Part shown: piece after piece, positions 22,838-32,540 of the stretch
Position numbering within the stretch: position 1 is the stretch's first letter
Layout: each line of letters begins with the position of its first letter
DNA from: Cryptomeria japonica
Lineage: Eukaryota > Streptophyta > Pinopsida > Cupressales > Cupressaceae
DNA length: 64,000 bases
Assembly (NCBI RefSeq): GCF_030272615.1
Contig: NC_081413.1
Location: 558,149,136 to 558,213,135, forward strand
Direction: 5' to 3'
Translations under genes and position numbers: made by a program
Notes under the pieces: model-generated
What the model saw: only the letters and a program-made list of their open reading frames with translations
Database searches by the model: none
Told to the model about the DNA's origin: nothing

Positions 22838-23393
22838 TCGGTAAAGGTATGAAGGGACTGCATTCTCTGAAGGTTAAAATCTTAACAGTTCCTATTCTAT
22901 TATGTACTTAATTCAAAATCTGCATAGTTAAGATGTAATAGTAAGCTTGAAATTCTATCAAAGTCTTTTGAAGCACTTTACAGGAAACTTGTCAAGTCGG
23001 TGAATACAGAAAGCCTGTCAAGTCAGTAAATGAAGGAAGTTTGGTTTCTCGGTTAAAATGAAAAAGCAGAGTAAATTGGTTAAAGAGGAACCAAGTGCTT
23101 TTAATGTTTTTGACCTAACCCGCACGGAGCCTGATAAGGTATTTTGTGTACTTAAAAGCATTTTCACGGTCATTTACACTTACCAAGTTTTTGAGAAAGC
23201 AGAGCAAGTGATTCAAAGGCGATCAAACCTCCTATAAAGCAAATTCAAGGTATTTACATCAAATCTCAACACATTGTTAAGTTGGTTTACCAAGCGTATC
23301 TAATTGCCATTATCTGCTAAGTATAAAGCGTCTGTCATTTGAAATCCTGAAACCCTAAGGACTCTTTGTTAATTTTTTATCTAAAATCTTCAA
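22838..23393 (+). other. Spacer between TOR-A ORF1 and ORF2
   Basis: About 556 bp without an ORF. It includes CGGT-type words and pyrimidine-rich stretches (23340-23385, ending TTTTTTATCTAAAATCTTCAA) just before the ORF2 ATG. An internal promoter, splice acceptor or reinitiation signal would have to lie here; none is certain. Confidence 0.5.
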
Positions 23394-26300
23394 ATGGCAC
23401 CCAAGATCCAAGATCCCATAGTTGTCAAGAATGTAGAGAAGCCCTCACTAAAATACTCTTTGACTCCCAAAGTCGCTTCTGAACCGGATGACAAAACCGC
23501 CTTTTCACTCATCCCGGACAAAGTGTTACTAGTCAAAGATGTGAGATTCTTCACCAAATGTCGTGCTGAAGAACTCGATCATGTTGAAATCAGAGAAACC
23601 TATGATGAGCTATGTACTGATGGTATATTGAACAGCAAGTATGAGCACATCAAAGTCAAGGGATTAACTGAAGCCCTAACCTATCCTCGTGTGTTCAAAC
23701 CCCAGTGGGTCAAGTTTGTTCTGAGCAGAGTTCACAATGATTTCATGTGGCTAGAAGAACAACCATTTAAGATTACCAAGGAAATCATTCATCTGATTAC
23801 CGATTACCCTATCTATGATCATGCCCAAGCCCAGAAGATGATATCCTAGAAGGAATTGATCAGTTTAACCAAAGTAGAATCTGATTGCAGAGGATTGAAA
23901 CTGAATGATGTCACTGATGAAGAACTAAAATTTGCCATTAGAGTAATGGGTTACTGTTTCTTCCAATCGGCAAGGGAAAACAGTGTTCCCTATGGAACAG
24001 TAGACTTGGCTAACAAAATTGTGAAAAAGGGAATGAAAATTGACCTATGCGAGGTATTGCTGAAGAACCTATTTGAAAATCTGAACACCATCAAGAAGCC
24101 GAAGAAGAACAACTCAGCTAATACTCTAAGGTTTGAATCACTACTGGTATGCATGTATTTCTACTTTGAAAAATTCCTTCCATCAATTGGTAATGTTGTT
24201 TGGCAGCTACACCAACCTATCACCCATCAGATTATTGACTTAATTAAGAAGTTAGGAGATAATTTCAATGATATCATGGATGATTACTTCAGTAAATTCC
24301 AAGAGAAAATGCACAACATATATAGGATCCCACCCCAGCTAGTAGAGAAATACAAAAATGATATATGTTTTGAAGTTGACACTGATTACTGTTATGTGAA
24401 TGTTGTGGAACTGAGGACTCAATCTTTGTCCCCAATGGGTTACAAGATTGATTTTGACATCACAAAACAGCAAATTGATGCATTTCTTACATTGCCCAAA
24501 CATGCTACTGAGCTGAGGTATGGTACCTATGAGGAAGTAAAGGAAAAGGTAAAAATGAACATTGTAATACCCAAAGCTACAAGAAAAGCAACAAAGATGA
24601 TTAAGGCATTGTCAGAGAAATTCGGAGAAGACTCTTCCTCTACACCTATCAAAGGCGCCATTGCCATTACCGAAGAGGAATCTGAAGCCCAAGAGGCAGC
24701 TATAACACTAAGCATTGAATTGCCTAAGGGTAAAGTGTTAAAGAGAAAGAAACCAGACACATCAAAAGTCTCACCGACTCCACCTCCAGTAAAGCGACCT
24801 AACTCTAGAGCATCTACAGCCTCACTGAGTAAGAAGACAAAGAGTGTTATTGTTCCCAAGGTAACAAAGACATACAAGAAGTCTACTCAGAGACTCATCT
24901 TGGCAAAAGAGTCTAATGATACCAAATCAGAAGATGCAAGCAAATTTTAGATTGTCAAGAGCAAGAAGGAAAATATACATAGTGTTGAAAACTTTTGTGC
25001 TAATCTAAAAGAATATGGAAGATTTGGTTCATTTAGATATGTCAAGTATGAAGCCAGGAACAATGATGAAAAGAGAAAAATTGAAGAAGCTGTCATCTGC
25101 ACACTTCTAAAATTCCGGTTAGCTCCATTGGAACTAGCTAAGTCACTTCCAAATGAACTATATCTACATATTGATAATAGGTGGAAGTATACAATGGACT
25201 CAGAGAAACAAATCAGAGAAAGAAGTCTAGTCCATCTCTTTCTTGATATGTCAGTAGTTGAAATAAAGGAAAATCTGACAACCTCCAATTCAAAGTTTCT
25301 TGTCAAACGGAGAGCCTTAAAACTGATGAATGGGCTATATATTGACATAGAAAATGAGTCAAAAGCAAAGTGGCAGGAAAATCAAGGATGCCGGTGAGCA
25401 AGCTACAGTTGAAATCGTTGATGTCACCGAACAAGACCCTGTTGACACCATTCAAATAGATGAAGATGTCATGGATTCAAAGGCCCCGGACCAGGAAATG
25501 ATAGAAGGCACTGCATATGCAAAACTTGTATCTAGTGAATCCGTCTTGGAACAAGTTCAACCTTATCCACCAGTCATGCAACCTGTCTCAATCGAAACTC
25601 CTCAGGATATAGATCAAGGCACTGAAGCTCTCAAATCTACAATAGGAGAAGGTACTACTCAAGAGCAGACATCTCAAGTACCTTTTGACACTAAGAATGT
25701 TGCAACTGAGACACCAAGTACCGAGACACCGAAGGACTCTACAGAGGCTAAAGGAACCGATCAAAGTTTTGCCTCTACTGAGCAACCTACTGAGGGTAAT
25801 CAAGCCTCACAAGCAATTGTCTTAATTCCATTGGTGAAAGGTATGTAGACATAGCAAAATTAAAGGGGCAAGCACTCATTGATTTCGGTGAATTGTGCAA
25901 AGCAAAGGTCGAACAAGAGAAGCAAATGGCCATTCAAAAGAAAAATAAAGTACTTCAAAAGGTAAAAACACTTTTAATAAATATGCTACCTGAAGCTACA
26001 GTATCAACAGATGTCACCATCCACATTCAACTGGATGAACTCCTAACAAAGATAGAGACATCTGGAGTAGATGCATTAGAGTATTTGAGCAAGCTAAAAG
26101 ACAAAGAGCTCACTGCCAAAATGATAGAAGAGGTACAAAAAGCCATAGCTATTGGCAAAGTTAAACTTGTCAAATTTATTGCTGAGTTGACTCCTCAACT
26201 CAAGCACATTCATTATTTATTTCAAAAACTCAGCACAGTTTCTTTATTCATTAAAGACATTAAGAATAAAATAGAGGCAATTGAGAAAGAGATCACCAAT

Positions 26301-26666
26301 CTCTCAAATCAATTGACCACCGAGCCAAATTCAATTCAGAATTTTTATACAAAGCTTCAACAGCTCATGGCTCAACAATTGGACTTAAGAAATGACAAAC
26401 ACAAGATCAAGATGGACATAATGACACTTCAGACATTATTCCTTCTCCATCTTTCATCAGTCCAAGAACAGATCAACCGAGCCACATCCTTGTCTACTAC
26501 TCAAGAGGGAAGCACTCTAGATGGTTTAATATCACTATTGACTGATATTCAAGCACATAATTCTTTAATGGACAGTGTAAAGGATGCACTCTCTGTCGCT
26601 CTCACCGACGCCCGGACTAAGTACAAATCCATTTTTGATCAGTTACCACCCCCGAATGGAAATTAA
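23394..26666 (+). pseudogene. TOR-A ORF2: large protein of unknown function
   Basis: About 1090 codons from ATG 23394 to TAA 26666, broken by in-frame TAG at 23847 and 24948, and by two frameshifts (near 25385 and 25830). Regions: an N-terminal globular part (to about residue 370) with FVLSRVHNDFMWL, FKITKEIIHLIT, LKLNDVTDEELKFAI and MKIDLCEVLLKNLFENL; a Lys/Pro/Ser/Thr-rich middle; a second folded-looking part near 25000-25390; a Thr/Glu/Gln-rich linker; and a C-terminal helical part with coiled-coil heptads (25850-26640). No catalytic motif of protease, RT, RNase H or integrase is visible, nor a clear membrane segment. TOR-B ORF2 shares the N-terminal motifs and the C-terminal helices in the same order. 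I do not recognise the family. Confidence 0.8.
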
Positions 26667-27035
26667 GTTTTTGATGTTTGTCAAAAAGGGGGAGTGATAC
26701 CATATATTTGGGGAGTGATATAGTTTTGATACAGTCTTGAGAGAATGGTATAGTATTCGGAGTTTAGTAGACAGGGGGAGTATACCGAGTAGAATAAGCA
26801 GAGTATCCAAGGGCAGTATATAGAACAGTAAACAAAGAACAAGAATAGATCACCAAGCATGCAAAATTAGAGTTATGTACAGTATATTGACAAGGGGAAT
26901 ATATTTGATATATTATTTTATTGATTGTTGTATATACTGTCAATATAGTCAAATTTTGCAAGTATATAGATTATTGAGTTATAACTTTGAAAGTAGTTTT
27001 TGTCAAACATCTCAACTAATGTCAAAAGGGGAGAT
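26667..27035 (+). other. TOR-A 3' region with repeated polypurine-like tracts
   Basis: TCAAAAAGGGGGAG at 26681-26694 is a near copy of the functional tract GTCAAAAGGGGAGAT at 27021-27035. Further G-runs lie near 26711, 26774 and 26894. The DNA is otherwise AT-rich with no ORF of note. Confidence 0.75.
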
Positions 27036-28168
27036 TGTTACTACTTATCATATTTCCATTAGTTTTATGTCAAAGTTATACTATATACTCTAGTCGGTTA
27101 TCTATACCCGAAATATTTAGTCGGTATGTATAGTCTAGTCGGTTACATAAGAAAGCAGTCACAGAATGCAGTATACACCGAGCTGTCTACCGAGTATCTT
27201 GACATGTTTACCGAGCAGCAAAGATGACACACGGAGTTGATTTACACCAAGTGAAACGTGTTACCAGATTCATTGAACTTGGACATGCATATGAAAACAT
27301 ATTACAAGATCAAGGCACATCTAACTGTTATCACATTGGAAATTGCACTTAAAGATTGTGTATGATTATGAGGTTATCTAACCAATGAAATAATTTGCAT
27401 GGTTATTCATTCAATAAATCATGTTTGTAAGATTGAAGCAATGAATTGGATCACCATCATAAGAGATCTATTTATACAGTTAAGAGTTAAAAGAAGTGCA
27501 TGAGTGTAAGAAGACTATTACAGAGACACAGAGGTCACCGAGAAGGTTTTTAGAGAACAGTCGAAGAACAGAGTAAACAGAAGGGTTTACCGAGTTACTA
27601 TATGGGTTACCAAGGTATGCTATAAGCAAGGTAATCTATTTTGAGCACATAGAATCTGCTATAACATTCCAAATGTAAAGTTGTAGATATTTGTAATGAT
27701 TTTATTGTAATATTGTGAAGTTGTAAGAGAAACCTTTAACAGGGTAAAAGACTCTAATCAAGTCTATAAATTGGAAAGCCTCTAACTAGGTGCAGCATTT
27801 AGGTGAAGTGTTGTAAAATCCTTTAGCAAGGTAGATCTAACAGATCTTGTTACTCCTAATAGGGTAAGCTATCAGAAATAGCTAAACATGTAGCTCTAAT
27901 CGAGCACTCTTTATTATTGTAGTAGTGAAGTTGTGGGTGCCATCCCCACCGCAATTTTTCTCTCTAACTAAGAGTTTCTGTGTAACCAAAATATATGTGT
28001 TATGGAGTGAATCATGTATGATTGTTATCTATTAGTTTTAGTTTTATATTATGTTACTGCACTAGTTGGTTTATGCATAATAGTAAAGATATTGTTGAAG
28101 AAAGGGTTTTGAAGTACTAATTCACCCCTCCCCTCTCAGTACATTAGCTTTCCATATTGAGCCTAACA
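27036..28168 (+). repeat. 3' LTR of TOR-A
   Basis: 1133 bp, TG...CA, exactly the length of the left LTR, followed by the second CTTAG. Confidence 0.92.
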
Positions 28169-29293
28169 CTTAGTAGAGATATAAATTTTACCATGGGGAG
28201 TTTTCATGGAAACTGGTGGTTTGTTGCCTTGGAGAAGTGAGTGTCGAGGGTGGAGCCAGTGGGGTCAACCATCTAAATATCCACTTTGAATAGCATAGCC
28301 TTGGGGGAAACCCCCTGTGAGATTCAACAATTATTGTCTCAGCTTGCCATAGGATTTGTACTTGCTTATGCATTTTGTTTTTCAAAAACATTGTGTCTTC
28401 TATGTCTATGACATGTTCAAAATGGTCAAAAATTTGAGAAAATCATCATCTAAAAAAATGAGCAAAAATCCAACAACTTGTTGAAGGATTTGAGAAGAAT
28501 CCTTGAAACATAATCGGAATAGCGCTTTCAAACAACAAAACAATGCTTTTGTCCCATAAGTTAATACTCTTTGCCACAACAGTTAGCACAAAATCTTTTT
28601 CACATCTAAAAATCATATCAAACAAAAATTTCAACATCAGTATCAAAACACTTCTTGAGTAGATTTGTCTCTAAACTATCACACATTTTCAAACTAGTTC
28701 AACAACTGGGTCACTAATCCAACAGGCTATTTCTGAAAAGTTTCCATAAGCATAAACATTCAACAAGCTCTTGATTCAAACATTCTAAGTGCAAAAAAAT
28801 CAACATCATTATCAAGTCTCTCATCAGGATATATCAAATCCTCTATCACGAAGCTTGGTCAATTCAACTTATGTTCATTATCTTGGATATATCTTTCCTA
28901 TTTTGAACCTAGGTCATATCAAAATCAGAATTGCACCAACATTGGAATCAAACAAACTTCTGAACTATCAGATGCTTATATGACTTTTAAGTATCGTCTT
29001 AAGAAAAGAAAACCCAGTTACAAAGCTCCCCAGAAAATAATAAAATTCTTGTATATCAATCGCAAGATCTTATTAAAACATAGGACATTCCTACACCATT
29101 TTCATCACTACTTATGTGGCTGCGGGACAGAGTTTGATGAAGAAATTTTGCAAGGACATGCTTTTCAACAAAGAGATGCTTTATCACAACAAACAAACAA
29201 TAGTGGTAAAATCAACAAAGCATATCTTCTTAAACCAATAATCACTTATTGAGTTGTCCTTTGGAAACTTTAAAAAAAAATTTAAACAATCAC
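28169..29293 (+). other. Tat-1 leader, second part
   Basis: Resumes the Tat-1 leader after TOR-A. A short block of the AGCGC-type words recurs at 28514-28590 (TAGCGCTTTC, ATGCTTTTGTC, TTAGCACAAA). A short ORF at its end is listed separately. Confidence 0.6.
28980..29252 (+). CDS. Short ORF just upstream of Tat-1 gag
   Basis: Up to 90 codons (ATG at 28980), basic and rich in Lys, His and aromatic residues. It contains a HRTFLHHFHHYL segment. Tat-2 has a related ORF in the same place (58729-58926, minus) with VSHRTFLRHMHLYL and an LKKR segment at matching positions. It could be an upstream ORF limiting gag translation, a conserved RNA element that happens to be open, or a remnant of the gag N-terminus. 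Its end abuts the gag frame. Confidence 0.4.
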   Translation: MTFKYRLKKRKPSYKAPQKIIKFLYINRKILLKHRTFLHHFHHYLCGCGTEFDEEILQGHAFQQRDALSQQTNNSGKINKAYLLKPIITY

Positions 29294-30886
29294 ATGCCAG
29301 TTTGGACTAAAGCTCAATACGAACAACTTAGAAAACAACAAAAACAAATAGAGGAAGAAGATAATCCAATATTCCAAACTTTTGCGTATACCACTGTTGA
29401 TGAAGAAGCAGTCAATAGCACCATTAGAGACCTTGAGCAAGATTTCAAATTTGATAGACTAATGGAAAAATTATTGGCAAAACAAAAAGAGAAATATCTT
29501 TTGATGTTGGCAAAATCAGGAGCTAAATTGCCACAAGACTTTAACATAGAAAGCTTGAAACAAGATGCGGAGGCAAGTAACACCCAAAACATAGATGATC
29601 CAAATAATGAAGATGTGAACAAAGAAAGTCATGAAGAGACAAGAAAAGAACGAGATGACACAAGAAAAGAGCGTAGTGATAAAAGAACTTACAAAGAAAT
29701 AAGGAGAAACTATATGGATAATCCATTGTCAAACCTCACTCAACAAATGCAAACTCTAAAACAACAGATACAAGATATGCAAAAGGGAACAAGCTCCAAG
29801 AAGTATTCATTAGAAGATATTTTCCCATATCCTTTCGATAAAAATTTGAATATGACACCATTTCCACAGCATTGCGAGATCCCTAAATATGACAAATACG
29901 ATGGAAAATTTGATCCTCAAGATCACATTAGGGGGTTTTGTACTATGAGTATGGAATTTGCGCACAACGAAACTTACTTGATGTGTCTTTTCCCTAGGAG
30001 TTTAAATGGGCAATCAATGGAATGGTTTTCAAGATTACCATCCAGAATCAAATATTTTGAAGAACTCGTGAATAGATTTATTTCACAGTATTCCTACAAT
30101 GTAAGGAATGAGATAACAATGTTGGATTTATGCAATGTTAAACAAAAGAATGGTGAATCTTTTAATATCTTCTTGCAGTGATGGAAATGGATGTTTAATA
30201 GGTATCCAAGAGATGTACCTGATCAAGAAAAGATGGACATATTCATTGATAATCTTATCAATGAAATGAGTTACCGAATAAAAATGCAATGTCCTCCCTC
30301 CTTCGCCAAGATGATTGAGAATGGTCTGAAAATAGAAGATGTAATGGTAAAGAAAGGAGAGTTGAAACTTTACAATAATTCTTACAATAACAACAACAAC
30401 ATCATCAACAATGACAAACCCAAATTTTGGTCAAAGAATATGAATGTCATCAATGGAGGAAATGACGACAATAGTGCTATGAAACAACAACCAATTTTTA
30501 ATCTATCAAGTCAAATCCCAAACAATAACAATCAAGAAAGCAATAAAGCCAAGTATTTCTTCTCCAATCCTTGCAGGAAATTCACAAATATTGGAGAACC
30601 ATTAGAATCAGCTTTAAAAACTCTTCTTGCAAACAAACTGATTGGTTTACTAGAAGCAAGAATTTATGAACCACTAGTCAAGCCTAATTGGTGGAATGAC
30701 AATCATTTTTGTAATTACCATCGGAATAAAGGACACCAAACAAATGATTGTCAAAGATTGAAACACCTTATCCAGGATCTAATCGATAATGGAACTATCA
30801 TAGTGGATAGCCATAAGACAAACGAATCACACCTAGCTTTCAAAAGTCTGCTCCCGAATTATGACAAAGTGAGCCATCCCAATTAA
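29294..30886 (+). pseudogene. Tat-1 Gag, one nonsense codon
   Basis: The frame is open from 29249; the first ATG is at 29294. It encodes about 530 codons with a single in-frame TGA at 29294-frame position 30179-30181, between FNIFLQ and WKWMFNRYP, consistent with CGA changed to TGA. Features: an acidic N-terminal helix, a basic/acidic charged linker (29620-29710), the capsid-like core with YDGKFDPQDHIRGF, LFPRSLNGQSMEWFSRLP and FISQYSYNV, and a C-terminal knuckle-like CNYHRNKGHQTNDC (Cys-His-His-Cys) at about 30711-30752. It forms the particle and binds RNA. Confidence 0.85.
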
Positions 30887-30909
30887 AAGCTGACAAAGGA
30901 AAAGCCAAA

Positions 30910-31895
30910 GTGAACTACACTTATATATATGATGATGTGGTAAATGTCATCATTATTAAATATAATCCACCTTTAGAGCCAATCAATATCATTATGAGAA
31001 TCAAAGAAAACGTCACCTTTCTAAGTATAATAAAAGACTCAACATCCACTTCACAACAATACAATCTAGTAGAGCAATTACAAAGAATACCCGCTCAAAT
31101 ATCAATTTTGGAACTTCTGAAAGTTTCACCTATGCATAAGGAAATTTTGGAAAAAGCTTTAGTGGAAACAACAATTCCAAAAGACTTGGATGTGGATCAG
31201 TTCCAAAATATGGTGGGACACCTTATAGCCCCTCATTGCTTATCATTTTTTGAAAATGATGGTGCATCCTTGCAACATCCTCACAATGCTCATTTACATG
31301 TTGAAGTCACCATTAATAAATCTCATGTCAAATACGTACTCATAGATGGTGAGCGGGCTTAAACATTTGTGCATTAAGTTTAATAAAAGCTTTGGGATAT
31401 TCAGAACATGCAGTAGATCCAAACAAGAAAATAACTATTAAGGCTTATGATGAAGCAGAGCATTCTTCTAAAGGAACTATGGTGTTGCCAATCAAAATAG
31501 GACCTGTGGAAAGGAATACATTATGTCGGGTTTTAGATTTGAATCTCTCTTACAAAATTCTTCTGGGAAGACTATGGATTCATACCATGCAAGCAATTCC
31601 TTCTACGTATCATCAATGTGTAAAATTTTCTCATGAAGGACAAGAGGTAACTATAATTATAGACTCTAGCCAATATTGCAATAATCTGAAGCCAACACAA
31701 GATACAAGAGTTCCACATAACAGAGAGTCAGTATATCCTACCAAAGAAATTCAAGAAAAGTTATGGGAAACCTTTGAGAAAAAGCTCAAATTGAATGATG
31801 AAAGAATGGGAAAATATTTTTTGCATAATTTTCCACTTTCACCTAAGTCATATGGAAAGCCTACAAATATCCAATCGAAGACCTCAGAGAAATAA
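30910..31895 (+). pseudogene. Tat-1 retropepsin region, frameshifted
   Basis: The first frame ends in KYVLIDGERA at 31362; the second (from about 31355) continues NICALSLIKALGYSEHAVDP. The shift falls directly after the catalytic Asp-Gly, so the active site is broken at its loop. Downstream, ITIKAYDEAEHSSKGTMVLPI and ILLGRLWIHTMQAIPSTYHQ match the Tat-2 protease. Confidence 0.8.
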
Positions 31896-32039
31896 AAAGA
31901 TGTGTTTAATGGAGCATTTGTTAGAGCTGGAACCCTTGAAGAAGAAACTGAAGAAAAGGACATTCTTGGTTGGTTGTACAAAGATGAAAATGAAACTATA
32001 GCAACAGCTACAGAAATCAATATTCTCATAGAATAATAT

Positions 32040-32540
32040 GGCAATGGTTATAAAATCATGCAAAAAATGGGATATGAAGGAAAAGGACCAATTGGTAAGC
32101 GACATCAAGGTATTTCAGAACCTATTAGTCCCCACTCACGATCTAAAAAAGATAAATCAAGGCTTGGATATCTAAAAACAAATCAAAAGCAACATAACCA
32201 TCAACAACCAAAGTGGAGACAAAAATTAGTCTCTAAAGAAGAACAATGGCAAGAAAAGCTACATCAAGCAACAGAAATAGTAGCCAATAAGCAGAAAGAA
32301 GAAGAACATAAGAAAGAAGAAGAAGAAGAAGAGATTGTAATGAAAAGAAAAGAAGAACCTTGTCAACAAGTTCAAGGAATACGAGCAAGTGCAAAATCGG
32401 AACAAGATATTCCAGAAGCGATGAAAATTGAGATGGCAGAAATCAAAGAACTTTTTGCACCGTACAACATTCCTGTGTGGTATAGTGGTATAGCCCTAGA
32501 CAATGGTTCAGAGACATATTCAAATGAATATGAATAGGGT
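32040..32540 (+). pseudogene. Tat-1 G-patch-like motif and charged linker
   Basis: IMQKMGYEGKGPIGKRHQG (32055-32112) has the spacing of a G-patch: aromatic and glycine-rich, often RNA-binding and found after the protease in some retroelements. A Lys/Glu-rich helical linker follows to 32537. Tat-2 keeps the same motif at 55225-55310 (minus). Its role in Tat elements is not established here. Confidence 0.6.

Larger units (their letters stand above)
20273..28168 (+). mobile_element. TOR-A: pol-less LTR element with two ORFs
   Basis: 7896 bp, LTRs of 1133 bp each, target duplication CTTAG at 20268-20272 and 28169-28173. The initiator-Met primer site ATTGGTATCAGAGC at 21406-21419 and the tract CAAAAGGGGAGAT before the right LTR resemble SIRE/Maximus-type copia elements. 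The internal 5.6 kb encode ORF1 (coiled coil and zinc knuckles) and ORF2 (unknown, about 1090 codons), with no protease, integrase, RT or RNase H. LTRs differ at roughly 49 of 1133 positions, mostly transitions, so the insertion is not recent. TOR-B is a diverged relative. Confidence 0.9.
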
